Shown: piece after piece, positions 20,854-28,519 of the stretch | Position numbering within the stretch: the stretch's first letter is position 1 | Layout: the number at the start of each line of letters is the position of its first letter | Origin: JAKAUF01 sp050746205 | GTDB lineage: Bacteria > Acidobacteriota > Terriglobia > Terriglobales > SCQP01 | Reading direction: 5' to 3' | Assembly: GCA_050746205.1 (NCBI GenBank) | Contig: JBOGKW010000024.1 | Span: forward strand, 1-28,519 | Length of the DNA: 28,519 nt | Notes under the pieces: model-generated | Database searches by the model: none | Seen by the model: the letters and a program-made list of their open reading frames with translations, nothing else | What the model was told of the DNA's origin: nothing | Translations under genes and position numbers: made by a program

Positions 20854-22446
20854 ATGCAGAGTTTGGCCAGCGCCGCAGGTCTCGACCTGCTCGATGAACT
20901 CCAGATCGTATCCAAACAGCTGTACCGGGATCAGCCGGCGGCGGCGCTGGTGGAGGCGTCGCTGCGCCGGGAGGAGAGCGAGCTGGCGGCCAACGGGGCG
21001 CTGTGCGCCGCAACCGGGAAGTTCACCGGGCGGTCGCCACGCGACCGCTTCATCGTCCGCGACGGCTCCACCGAGGGTCGGGTGGCGTGGGGCCGGGTGA
21101 ACCAGCCCTTAAACCCGCACCATTTCGATAAGATCCTGCGCCGCGTCCAGGACTACGTTCGGGGGCGGCAACTGTTCGAGCAGCGGCTCTATGCGGGCGC
21201 CGACCCGGAGCAGCAGCTTTCGGTGCGGGTGGTTACGGAGTTGGCCTGGCACGCGCTTTTCGCCCATCAGTTGCTGCGGCGGCCCAGCGCCGAAGAGCGC
21301 GGGCGGTTTCAGGCGGAGATGACGGTGTTGGACGTACCCGGTTGCCGGGCGGCGGGGCCGGAGGATGGCGTGAACTCCGAGGCCTTCGTGCTGCTGAATT
21401 TCGAGCGCCGCGTGGTGCTGATCGGCGGCACCTATTACGCCGGCGAGATCAAGAAATCGGTCTTCTCGGCGCTCAATTTTTTGCTGCCGCCGCGCGGCGT
21501 GCTGCCGATGCATTGCTCGGCGAACATTGGCGCCAGCGGCGATACGGCGCTGTTTTTCGGCCTCTCCGGAACGGGCAAGACCACGCTCTCGGCCGACACC
21601 GAGCGGCGGCTGATCGGCGATGACGAGCACGGCTGGGGGCCGGAGGGGATCTACAACTTCGAGGGCGGCTGCTACGCCAAGTGCATCCGGCTGGCGGAGA
21701 GCCGGGAGCCGCAGATTTGGCACGCCATCCGTTTCGGCGCCGTCCTGGAGAACGTGGTGCTGGACGCGGCGACGCGGGCGCCTCGATACGACGACGCCAG
21801 CCGGAGCGAAAACACGCGGGCCGCCTATCCGCTGGAGTACATGGAGACGGCGGTGCCCAGCGGGCGCGGGCCGCATCCCTCGCATGTGGTGTTTTTGACC
21901 GCCGACGCCTTCGGGGTGCTGCCGCCGGTGGCGCGGCTGACGCCGGCGCAGGCCATGTACCACTTCCTGTCCGGCTACACCGCCAAGATCGCCGGCACCG
22001 AAGCGGGAGTAAAGGAGCCCCAGGCGACGTTTAGCACCGGCTTCGGCGCGCCGTTTTTGCCGCTCTCGCCGCTGGTGTACGCCCGCATGTTGGGCGAGCG
22101 GCTGGCGGCGCATCAGGTGCCCTGCTGGTGGATCAACACCGGATGGTCGGGCGGCGGCTACGGCACGGGGCGCCGGATTCCGCTGGAGGTGACGCGGGCC
22201 ATCGTGCGCGCCGCCTTGGCGGGCCAACTGAACGACACGCCCTGCGCCCCAGACCCGGTGTTTGGCGTGGCGGTGCCGCGGGCGGTGCCGGGCGTACCCG
22301 CCGAAATGCTGCAGCCGCGGAGCACCTGGCGGGATCCGGCCGCCTATGACGCCAAGGCGCGGGAATTGGCGGGCCGCTTCGCCGCGAACTTCCAACAGTT
22401 CGGAGCGGTAGCGGAAACGATTCGCGCCGCCGGCCCAGCGGCCTAG
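20854..22446 (+). CDS. pckA: Phosphoenolpyruvate carboxykinase (ATP)
   Basis: 530 residues, the usual length. It turns oxaloacetate and ATP into PEP, CO2 and ADP, the entry to gluconeogenesis; cytoplasmic. It shows the oxaloacetate-binding RSPRDR (60-65), GGTYYAGEIKKS (191-202), MHCSANIG (219-226), the kinase-1a loop GLSGTGKT (236-243), kinase-2 region GDDEHGW (255-261) and the adenine-binding GWSGGGYGTGRR near 430. ATG 20854 has GGGGAAGG 8 bases ahead. The upstream gap of 134 bp has a small hairpin GGGTCC/GGACCC (20730-20747) after the efp stop. The 3' end converges on the AIM24-type gene, with 28 bp between stops. Confidence 0.96.
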   Translation: MQSLASAAGLDLLDELQIVSKQLYRDQPAAALVEASLRREESELAANGALCAATGKFTGRSPRDRFIVRDGSTEGRVAWGRVNQPLNPHHFDKILRRVQDYVRGRQLFEQRLYAGADPEQQLSVRVVTELAWHALFAHQLLRRPSAEERGRFQAEMTVLDVPGCRAAGPEDGVNSEAFVLLNFERRVVLIGGTYYAGEIKKSVFSALNFLLPPRGVLPMHCSANIGASGDTALFFGLSGTGKTTLSADTERRLIGDDEHGWGPEGIYNFEGGCYAKCIRLAESREPQIWHAIRFGAVLENVVLDAATRAPRYDDASRSENTRAAYPLEYMETAVPSGRGPHPSHVVFLTADAFGVLPPVARLTPAQAMYHFLSGYTAKIAGTEAGVKEPQATFSTGFGAPFLPLSPLVYARMLGERLAAHQVPCWWINTGWSGGGYGTGRRIPLEVTRAIVRAALAGQLNDTPCAPDPVFGVAVPRAVPGVPAEMLQPRSTWRDPAAYDAKARELAGRFAANFQQFGAVAETIRAAGPAA

Positions 22447-22474
22447 CCGGGCCGAGGCCAACGGCGAAGGCGGA

Positions 22475-23362
22475 TTACCAGCCGCCCTGGCCGCCGCCCT
22501 GGCCGCCCAACACGCCGCCCAAGAGTCCGCCCAGCGCTCCCATGCCGACGGCGGTGCCCGCGCCTCCGCCCCTGGAGCCCGCCTGCGCGGCGATGCGGCT
22601 GACCAAGCGGTCGAACGACAGCGTCTGCAGGATGAGGTCGCCGGGACCGGTGAGGACAATAAAGAACATGCCCTCGCCGCCGAACAACAGGTTTTTGAAG
22701 CCCTTGACGAACTCGATGTCGTAGCTCATGCTGGCATCAAAGGCCACCACCGTGCCGGTATCAATGCGCATCTGCTCGCCCGGACCCAATGTGCGGCGAA
22801 TGAAATGGCCGCCCGCATGTACCAGCGCCGCGCCGTTGCCGGTCAGTTTTTGCAAGATGAAGCCCTCGCCGGCGAACATTCCATAGCCGAGGCGGCGGGT
22901 GAAGGCGACGCTGACGGAGACCTCCGGACTGCAGCACAGAAACGAGTGACGCTGGCAGAGCCACTCCTTGGCGCCCACCGGCAGGGGATGGATGGTGCCA
23001 GGATAGGGCGCCGCGAAGCAGGCCTCGCCGCCGCCACTGGGACTGGCAAAGCCGGAGAGAAAAAAGGAATCTCCCGCCATCGCCCGCTTCAGCCCGGCGA
23101 ACATGCCGCCGCCGGTGCTGGTTTGCATTTGCACGTCGCCATGCATGTAAAGCAGGGCGCCGGGTTCGGCCAGCACGCCCTGGCCGGCGCCGAGCTGGAA
23201 GATGGCGGCTTGCATCTCATAGCCGACCACTTGATAGGGCACACCGGCCAGTTGGCCGGCGGCGTTGGCGGTGGCGAGGGCGGGCAGCGGCGCGCCACAG
23301 CGGGTGCAGAAGCGGGCATCCTCCGGCAAGCCGGCGGCGTGGCAGGCAGGGCAAGACGTCAT
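22475..23362 (-). CDS. AIM24/TIGR00266-family protein with N-terminal zinc ribbon
   Basis: 295 residues. It begins MTSCPACHAAG...FCTRCGAPL, two CxxC pairs forming a zinc ribbon (residues 4-22). The main domain (about 38-250) is the double beta-prism AIM24/TIGR00266 type: YEMQAAIFQLGAGQGVLAEPGALLYMHGDVQM, then GEGFILQKLTGNGAALVHAGG, GEQMRIDTGTVVAFDASM and GGEGMFFIVLTGPGDLILQT. The end is a low-complexity glycine tail (GGLLGGVLGGQGGGQGGW). The role of this family in bacteria is poorly known, with suggestions of membrane or stress functions. ATG 23362 gives the zinc ribbon as the exact N-terminus. It has no Shine-Dalgarno sequence but a TACAGT six bases upstream. The divergent kinase gene starts about 310 bp away. 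Confidence 0.85.
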   Translation of the reverse strand: MTSCPACHAAGLPEDARFCTRCGAPLPALATANAAGQLAGVPYQVVGYEMQAAIFQLGAGQGVLAEPGALLYMHGDVQMQTSTGGGMFAGLKRAMAGDSFFLSGFASPSGGGEACFAAPYPGTIHPLPVGAKEWLCQRHSFLCCSPEVSVSVAFTRRLGYGMFAGEGFILQKLTGNGAALVHAGGHFIRRTLGPGEQMRIDTGTVVAFDASMSYDIEFVKGFKNLLFGGEGMFFIVLTGPGDLILQTLSFDRLVSRIAAQAGSRGGGAGTAVGMGALGGLLGGVLGGQGGGQGGW

Positions 23363-23368
23363 GCGTCC

Positions 23369-23374
23369 ACTGTA
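23369..23374 (-). promoter_or_regulatory. -10-like TACAGT giving a leaderless start for the AIM24-type gene
   Basis: On the minus strand TACAGT, then GGACGC, then ATG at 23362. The 308-bp divergent gap 23363-23670 otherwise holds only a small inverted repeat (CTAAG-GGTTTT-CTTAG, 23566-23581) and an AAGGA followed by an out-of-frame ATG at 23601. I see no convincing gene in it. Confidence 0.4.
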
Positions 23375-23670
23375 GCAGGCAGGATCCGCGCGGGGCGATG
23401 GCGTCGCGCTCGCGCCTAATCCCAGGGCAGCACGGCGAGCGCTTGTATGGCCCAGCCGGGGGCAGCGGGCGCCGCTGATGGCCCACAGGCTCCTGTACAC
23501 GCGGTCGCGGTGCGCGAGCGGGCCGTGGAGAGCCCGGGCGAGCGGGCCGCCCCCCCGCTCCTGGCCTAAGGGTTTTCTTAGCCGCAAGGACAGTCTCTCA
23601 ATGATCACCATCGTGCCTGCCGGCCAGCTTGATCCCCGTGGAGCGCCGGAGCCAACATGGGACTTCACCC

Positions 23671-25659
23671 GTGTCCGGTCCCCAACTCCAACCCGTACCT
23701 GCGGACAGCAACCCGTCCCGCCCGCCCGCGCAAATCGAGTCGCTGCTGCGCGCCGCCTGGCGCGAGCCGGAGCATTTGGACGAGGCACTGCGGCGACTGG
23801 CCGCGGCGCATGGATTGACGGCGGCCGGGCTGTATCACATCAGCGGGCCGGATTTTGTCCGCCGGGTGGCGGCGGGCGCCGAACTGGGACCATTGCCCGT
23901 GCGGGTGGCGGTGCAGAGCGGCGGGTTGTGGGCGGAGGCGTTGCGCCACGATGCCCCGCGTTTTCTGCCGCCGGACGTTGCGACCGGCCGCCCGGCGCGG
24001 GCGGCCTTTCCGGCCCGGATCGCCGTGCCCGGCGGCCCAGTGGGGGAATGGGTGTTGTATGCGGAATCGCCGGCGGAGCTGGCGCTGGACGCCCGCCACG
24101 CGCTGGCGGAGTGGACGGCGGCGCTGGCCGAGGCCGGGCAGAACCGGGCGACTCTGGCGGCGGCCCGCGCCGCCGCCCAGCACTGGTCCGGCTTGTTCAC
24201 CGACTCCCCGGTGTGGTTTCACACCGAGCATGCCGACGGCGCCATCGCGGAGATCAACCGCGCCGGGCTGGAGGCTCTGGGCCGCGAGCCGGACGAGGTC
24301 GTTGGCCGGCGATTGACGGAGTTTTGCGACCCGCAGAGCCCGCCGCCCGCGGCCGGTGCCGCAGCCCCCACCGGCGGCGCGCCCCCGGCGGAGATTCGGG
24401 TGATGCCCCGCCAGGGCCCGCCGGTGACCATGCGCCTCTTCCAACAGCCGGTCTACGTGGACGGGCAGCTGGCCGGCGGGCGTTGCGTCCTGCTGAACGT
24501 CACGACGGAACGGGATCTGGAGCGCCAACTGGTGGAGGCGCAAAAAATGCAGGCGGTGGGCACCCTGACCGCGGGCATCGCCCACGATTTCAACAACCTG
24601 CTGACCACCGTACTGGGACAGATTGAGCTACTGCGGCTGCGTCATGCCCGGGCTTTGCCCGACGACGCGGTAGACCGGCTGGGGCGGATGGAAAAAGCGG
24701 CGCGGCGGGCTGCGAATTTGGTTTCGCAACTGCTGGTTTTCTCCCGGCATGATCCGCAGCAAATGGCGCCGGTGGAAATCTGGGCCGCCGTGCTGGCGAC
24801 GGTGGAGTTGCTTCGGCACGGGCTGCCGGAAAATATTGAGATCCGGCGCGAGAGCCGCCTGGCGGAGGCGCGCATCTGGGGCAGCTTGGGCCAGCTGCAG
24901 CAGGCGTTGGTGAACGTTGCGGCCAATGCCTTGGCGGCGATGCCGGAAGGCGGCGCCTTGACGTTCGCGTTGGAGGTGGCGCCGCCGCCGCCTCGCCCGG
25001 GTCGGGGAGGATCGGCGGCGGAGACGCCGGGCGTGGCGGTGTTGAGCGTCAGCGACAACGGCTTCGGCATGACCGAGGCGGTACGGCAACGGGCGTTCGA
25101 GCCGTTTTTCACCACCAAACCCTCCAGCGTAAGCAGCGGGCTAGGGCTGGCCATCGTCTACGGCATTGTCCAGGCCCACAAGGGGCAAGTCGAGATAGAA
25201 AGCGCCCCCGGCCACGGCACCACGGTGCGCATGTATTTCCCCTTGCTCGCCGCCGATCAGGCGGCTGCGCCGCCGGATGCGGCCGCGCCCGGCGGCGGCG
25301 AGCGCATCCTGTTGGTCGAGGACGATCCGGCCGTAGCGGACACCACGGCGCAGATGTTAACCAGCGCCGGCTACCGCGTCAGCACCGCCCACCGCCCGAC
25401 CGAGGCGCTGGAGCTGCTGCGCGCCGCGGCCGAGCCCTTCGACCTGATGTTGACCGATGTCACCATGCCGGAGATGACCGGATATCAGTTGGCCGACCGG
25501 GTGCAGGCCGAGTTCGGCCCGATGCGAGCGCTGTTCATCACCGGGTATGATTTTCGCACCACGCCCGGTTCGAGCTCCCGCTTCCTGCTGCAAAAACCCC
25601 TCAACCTGCGCGACCTGGCAGCGGCGGTGCGGCAAACCCTGACGGCGGAATTGGCATGA
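23671..25659 (+). CDS. Hybrid sensor histidine kinase (GAF-like, PAS, kinase, receiver)
   Basis: 662 residues from GTG 23671. Starts at GTG 23638 or TTG 23629 would add 11 or 14, and none has a good ribosome binding site. Residues 15-145 look GAF-like, 168-280 PAS-like (LFTDSPVWFHTEHADGAIAE). The HisKA domain holds the phospho-acceptor His (H305, GIAHDFNNLL). The ATPase domain shows the N box (NVAANALAAMPEGG), DNGFGM, and GLGLAIVYGIV. A receiver domain ends the protein with the acidic EDD pair, acceptor D596 (LMLTDVTMPE) and Lys (LLQKPL). No membrane helix is visible, so it is a cytoplasmic sensor. A 4-nt ATGA overlap joins it to the next gene, so signal transfer between the two products is likely. 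The HDFNNLL class often serves multistep relays. Confidence 0.88.
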   Translation: MSGPQLQPVPADSNPSRPPAQIESLLRAAWREPEHLDEALRRLAAAHGLTAAGLYHISGPDFVRRVAAGAELGPLPVRVAVQSGGLWAEALRHDAPRFLPPDVATGRPARAAFPARIAVPGGPVGEWVLYAESPAELALDARHALAEWTAALAEAGQNRATLAAARAAAQHWSGLFTDSPVWFHTEHADGAIAEINRAGLEALGREPDEVVGRRLTEFCDPQSPPPAAGAAAPTGGAPPAEIRVMPRQGPPVTMRLFQQPVYVDGQLAGGRCVLLNVTTERDLERQLVEAQKMQAVGTLTAGIAHDFNNLLTTVLGQIELLRLRHARALPDDAVDRLGRMEKAARRAANLVSQLLVFSRHDPQQMAPVEIWAAVLATVELLRHGLPENIEIRRESRLAEARIWGSLGQLQQALVNVAANALAAMPEGGALTFALEVAPPPPRPGRGGSAAETPGVAVLSVSDNGFGMTEAVRQRAFEPFFTTKPSSVSSGLGLAIVYGIVQAHKGQVEIESAPGHGTTVRMYFPLLAADQAAAPPDAAAPGGGERILLVEDDPAVADTTAQMLTSAGYRVSTAHRPTEALELLRAAAEPFDLMLTDVTMPEMTGYQLADRVQAEFGPMRALFITGYDFRTTPGSSSRFLLQKPLNLRDLAAAVRQTLTAELA

Positions 25660-26438
25660 GCAGCGGCGTGAAGCCGGGCGGGACGGAGCTCAGCGGCGGC
25701 GCGACGAGCACGGGCGAGCCGATGCGCCTGCTCATCCATGCGCCCCAGCCGCTGCTGGCGCGGCTGCTGGCGGAGTCGCTGGCCGCGCGCGGCTATCAGA
25801 CCCAGGTCGAGGCCGAGTTGGCCGCATTGGCCGCCGCCGACGACTGCTTGCCCGCGGCGGCGCTGCTGTTGACCGGCTCCGACACGGTGCATGGCTGGCT
25901 GGCGGCACAGCCCCCGGCGCGGCGGCGCAAATGCCTGGTGCTAGGCGATGGCGATCTGGACCGCTTCGCCGACTTGGATTGCCGTTTGGTCTCGCCCGCC
26001 GATAGCCTGGAGCGCATTGAGCAGGAGTTGCGGCATCTCTCCCCGGCCGAGACCGCGCCGCGGCAGACCCTCCTGATCGTGGACGACGACCCTGACACCC
26101 GGGCCACCATCCGCGAGTACTTCCAGGCGCTGGGCTACGACTGCCGCAGCGCCGCCAACGGCGCCGAGGCGCTGACGCGTATTCGCGAGGAGACGCCGCA
26201 TGTGATCCTGCTGGACCTGAACATGCCGGAGCTCGGCGGGCTGGACTTCCTCAAGATGGTGCGGCGGCTGGATAACAGCTTCGGCATCGTCGTGGTCACC
26301 GCCCTGCACGATCCGCGCGTCGCCGCCCGCGCCGTGGCCGCCGGCGCCTTCGACGTCATCGAAAAACCGATCAACTTCCAGCACCTGGCGTACTTGGTGC
26401 GGATTCAGATCTCCTACCGCGAGGCGCGGGCCCGTTAG
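25656..26438 (+). CDS. Two-domain response regulator, first receiver degenerate
   Basis: 260 residues. Residues 23-125 have the length and strand/helix rhythm of a receiver (MRLLIHAPQPLLARLLAESL, then CLVLGDGDLDRFADLDCRLV), but the acidic pocket and acceptor Asp are missing (LLLTGSD instead of LLLDxxM). Residues 137-255 are a complete receiver: VDDDPD, acceptor D187 in LLDLNMPELGG, T215 and K237 in EKPINF. There is no DNA-binding output domain, so it acts through protein contact or as a relay for the kinase encoded upstream. ATG 25656 overlaps the kinase stop. Its TAG stop overlaps the stop of the convergent thiolase gene by four bases. Confidence 0.85.
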   Translation: MSSGVKPGGTELSGGATSTGEPMRLLIHAPQPLLARLLAESLAARGYQTQVEAELAALAAADDCLPAAALLLTGSDTVHGWLAAQPPARRRKCLVLGDGDLDRFADLDCRLVSPADSLERIEQELRHLSPAETAPRQTLLIVDDDPDTRATIREYFQALGYDCRSAANGAEALTRIREETPHVILLDLNMPELGGLDFLKMVRRLDNSFGIVVVTALHDPRVAARAVAAGAFDVIEKPINFQHLAYLVRIQISYREARAR

Positions 26439-27616
26439 CCGCGTTCCACCGCCAGGCCGACGGCGTTACCGCCGCCCAGGCACAACGCAGCGATGCCACG
26501 GCGGGCATTGCGCCGCTGCAGCTCGTACAGTAGCGTCACCAGTATCCGGGCGCCGCTGGCGCCAATGGGATGGCCCAGCGCCACCGCTCCGCCGTTGACG
26601 TTGATCCGGGCGGGGTCCAGCCCCAGCTCCCGCGTCACGGCCACCGCCTGGGCCGCGAAGGCCTCGTTCAGCTCGTAGAGGTCCACCTCTTCGCGCTTCC
26701 AGCCGGTCTTCTTCCAGAGGATGCGGATAGCCTCCACCGGCGCCATCATGACCCACCGGGGCTCGATGCCGCTGGTGGCTTGGGCCACGATGCGGGCCAT
26801 CACGGGGCGGTTCAGTTCCCGCGCCCGCGCGGCGGTGGTGACCACCACAGCGGCGGCGCCGTCATTCACCCCCGGGGCGTTGCCGGCGGTGACGGTGCCG
26901 TCCTTTTTGAAGGCGGGCTTGAGGCCGCGCAGCACCTCGATCGAGGTGTCGGGGCGCGGCCCCTCATCCTTGTCCACCAGCACCGGCTGCCCCTTCTTTT
27001 GCGGCACGCTGACGGGGATGATCTGGCCGGCCAATCGGCATTCCCGCATCGCGGCGACCGCGCGCCGGTGGCTTTCCAGCGCGTAGGCGTCCTGCTCCTC
27101 GCGGCTGACGTGATAGCGCTCGCTGACCAGCTCTGCGGTTTGCCCCATGTGAAAGTCGTTGTACACGTCCCACAGGCCATCGTGGATCATCGCGTCCACC
27201 ATCTCCACGCTGCCCATTTTCAGGCCCTGGCGAGCGCCGGGCAGCAGGTAGGGGGCGTTGGACATGGACTCCATGCCGCCGGCGACCACGACGTCGCTCT
27301 CGCCCAGGCGCACCGCTTGGTCCGCCAGCGCCACCGCTTTCAGCCCGGAGCCGCAGACCTTATTGATGGTCAGGGCGGCGACGCTGGGTGGCAGCCCGCC
27401 GAACAGGGCGGCTTGCCGTGCCGGGTTCTGCCCCACGCCGGCCTGCACCACGTTGCCCAGGATGCATTCGCTGATTTGGGCCGGTTCCAGTTGGGCACGC
27501 TGCACCGCCTCACGCACGACGATGGCGCCCAGCTCCGGGGCGGTCAGCGGCGCCAAGCCGCCTAAAAATTTGCCCACCGGCGTGCGCACGGCGGAAAGAA
27601 TGACCGCGGATTCCAT
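26435..27616 (-). CDS. Acetyl-CoA C-acetyltransferase (thiolase)
   Basis: 393 residues, normal for biosynthetic/degradative thiolases. The nucleophile is C88 (INKVCGSGLKAV), with H349 in ALGHPIGASGAR and C379 in CLGGGNAVG; NEAFAAQ (about 317) is also present. It joins or cleaves acetyl-CoA units and can feed butyrate, PHB or isoprenoid precursors or work in beta-oxidation; direction cannot be told. ATG 27616 starts the classical MESAVILSAVRTPVGKF. A TATACT -10 box lies upstream with a short leader carrying AGAGGT. The frame is open to 28156, but that part lies inside the divergent methyltransferase gene and is only a shadow. Confidence 0.95.
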   Translation of the reverse strand: MESAVILSAVRTPVGKFLGGLAPLTAPELGAIVVREAVQRAQLEPAQISECILGNVVQAGVGQNPARQAALFGGLPPSVAALTINKVCGSGLKAVALADQAVRLGESDVVVAGGMESMSNAPYLLPGARQGLKMGSVEMVDAMIHDGLWDVYNDFHMGQTAELVSERYHVSREEQDAYALESHRRAVAAMRECRLAGQIIPVSVPQKKGQPVLVDKDEGPRPDTSIEVLRGLKPAFKKDGTVTAGNAPGVNDGAAAVVVTTAARARELNRPVMARIVAQATSGIEPRWVMMAPVEAIRILWKKTGWKREEVDLYELNEAFAAQAVAVTRELGLDPARINVNGGAVALGHPIGASGARILVTLLYELQRRNARRGIAALCLGGGNAVGLAVERG

Positions 27617-27636
27617 GGCCCCGACCTCTGATTCCC

Positions 27637-27642
27637 AGTATA
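27637..27642 (-). promoter_or_regulatory. -10 box TATACT for the thiolase gene
   Basis: Reading the minus strand, TATACT is followed by 20 bases including AGAGGT and then ATG 27616, so a leader of about 14 nt with a ribosome binding site is expected. It is back to back with the methyltransferase promoter in a 70-bp gap. Confidence 0.45.
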
Positions 27643-27674
27643 GGCGGCGGGCGGCGCGGGCCGAGCGCGAATGA

Positions 27675-27680
27675 TATGGT
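27675..27680 (+). promoter_or_regulatory. -10-like TATGGT giving a leaderless start at 27687
   Basis: TATGGT, then AGCGGG, then ATG 27687. The start codon would lie at or beside the transcription start. AGCGGG is a poor ribosome binding site. Confidence 0.35.
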
Positions 27681-27686
27681 AGCGGG

Positions 27687-28517
27687 ATGGCCGGGGCGGA
27701 CCTAGTGAAGCAGTTCCGGCAGGCGTTTGCCGCGCGCGCGCCGCAAGCCGGCGGCGAGCGCCTGTTGGCGCTGGAGGGCCCGCGCCTGATCGCCGAAGCG
27801 TTGCGCGCCGGGGCGCGCCTGGAGGCGGTCCTGTTCAGCGCCGCCGGCGACGCGCGCTTCGCCGCCGCGCTGCGGCCGCAGTTGTCCAAGCATTGCCGCG
27901 TCGAGACGGTCGGGGACCGGGAATTTTGCGCCGCCATGGACGCCGAGCATCCCCAGGGCGTGGCCGCGCTGGCGCGCTGGCGGCAGCGGAGCGCCGAGGA
28001 TCTGTTCGCCGCACCTCCCGCTGGGCCGCCGCTGCTGCTGGCGGCGGCTGGGCTGCAAGATCCCGGCAACCTGGGCACGCTGATCCGCGCCGCCGATGCC
28101 TTCGGCGCCGACGGCGTGGCGGTGCTGGCGGGCAGCGTGAGCCCGTTCCATCCCAAAGTGCTGCGCGCCGCCGCCGGCTCGCATTTTCATTTGCCGGTGG
28201 CCGCCGACGCCGCCGTTGGGGAGTGGATCGGGCTCTGCCAACGGCACGGCGTCGTCCTGGCTGCGGCCGCGGCTCATGGCAAGATCCACGCCCCGGAGGC
28301 GGATCTGAGCGGCGGGCTCTGCCTGGTCATCGGGCAGGAGGCGTCCGGCGTTCCCCGCGCGCTCCAGCGGGCCGCCCAGCTGACCCTGGCCATTCCCATG
28401 GCGCGTCCGGTGGATTCGCTCAACGCCGGCATCGCCGGCGCCATCCTGCTGTATGAGGCACGGCGGCAGCGCGCCGCGGCCCCGAGGGGAGAGCGCGATG
28501 GCGACGCTGTTTCCTGA
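27687..28517 (+). CDS. SpoU/TrmH-family RNA 2'-O-methyltransferase
   Basis: 276 residues. The N-terminal 95 residues form the substrate-binding domain (LALEGPRLIAEALRAG, as in RlmB/TsnR proteins). The SPOUT catalytic domain follows with motif 1 LQDPGNLGTLIRAADAFGA, motif 2 LVIGQEASGVP and motif 3 IPMARPVDSLNAGIAGAIL, whose knot binds S-adenosylmethionine. It methylates a ribose in rRNA or tRNA; the exact target cannot be read. The last 15 residues are charged and overlap the start of the next gene (ATG 28498). It is divergent from the thiolase. Confidence 0.93.
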   Translation: MAGADLVKQFRQAFAARAPQAGGERLLALEGPRLIAEALRAGARLEAVLFSAAGDARFAAALRPQLSKHCRVETVGDREFCAAMDAEHPQGVAALARWRQRSAEDLFAAPPAGPPLLLAAAGLQDPGNLGTLIRAADAFGADGVAVLAGSVSPFHPKVLRAAAGSHFHLPVAADAAVGEWIGLCQRHGVVLAAAAAHGKIHAPEADLSGGLCLVIGQEASGVPRALQRAAQLTLAIPMARPVDSLNAGIAGAILLYEARRQRAAAPRGERDGDAVS

Positions 28518-28519
28518 GC
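28498..28519 (+). CDS. Start of a further gene (cut by the window edge)
   Basis: ATG 28498 has GAGGGGAGA upstream and overlaps the methyltransferase end by 20 nt in another frame. Only MATLFPE can be read. Such starts occur in several families, so no product is assigned. Confidence 0.4.

Noticed and set aside
23601..24626. Alternative gene starting at ATG 23601 with an AAGGA site, overlapping the kinase in another frame
   Set aside because: The translation soon becomes Gly/Arg-rich, whereas the kinase frame carries GAF-like, PAS and kinase motifs; at most it is a short leader peptide.
27617..28156. N-terminal extension of the thiolase frame
   Set aside because: It runs antisense through the methyltransferase gene and has no family similarity; the classical thiolase start is at 27616.

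Overview
The window is a very GC-rich bacterial chromosome segment with dense genes, many GTG and TTG starts and many 4-nt start/stop overlaps. The gene families seen (DUF892 ferritin-like protein, AIM24-family protein, long beta-propeller lipoprotein, EF-P with a 'TPGNLRAF' tip, ATP-dependent PEP carboxykinase) and the Gram-negative-type lipoproteins make an Acidobacteriota-like organism my best guess. This is inference from family content, not a database result, and I see no rRNA, tRNA, CRISPR array or insertion sequence.

Region 1 (about 190-11,940) is the most interesting part. It is one co-directional run of eleven genes, closed by a hairpin plus T-run at 11906-11937. In order: inositol-3-phosphate synthase, a FabL-type enoyl-ACP reductase, a long acyl carrier protein with a C-terminal extension, a FabZ-like dehydratase, a catalytically complete ketosynthase, a full-length ketosynthase homologue that has lost Cys, His and His (chain-length-factor-like), a FabG ketoreductase, a half-length dead ketosynthase homologue, a second complete ketosynthase, a PaaK/CapK-type adenylating ligase and a DegT/StrS-type PLP aminotransferase. 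Together these can elongate, reduce and dehydrate an ACP-bound acyl chain, activate an acid and introduce an amino group, with an inositol phosphate made alongside. I read it as a dedicated type II FAS/PKS-like pathway for an unusual lipid or polyene, possibly with a cyclitol or aminocyclitol head. The product is unknown.

Region 2 (11,985-19,600) holds a stand-alone ClpA/ClpB D2-type AAA+ ATPase, a large surface lipoprotein, a DUF892 protein, an M23 lipoprotein endopeptidase, a 44-residue membrane microprotein, a CDP-alcohol phosphatidyltransferase and two small membrane-anchored proteins. Four copies of one structured repeat of about 155-180 bp lie between these genes. Each copy has the same end pointing at the 3' end of a gene.

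Region 3 (19,600-28,519) is mostly housekeeping: RimI-like acetyltransferase, EF-P with Asn at the modification site, PEP carboxykinase, an AIM24/TIGR00266-type protein with a zinc ribbon, a hybrid histidine kinase overlapping a two-receiver regulator, a thiolase convergent with that regulator, a SpoU/TrmH-family RNA methyltransferase and the first codons of a further gene.

Several genes (17640-, 18246+, 23362-, 27687+) start 6-7 nt after a -10-like hexamer and have no Shine-Dalgarno sequence, which suggests leaderless transcripts.
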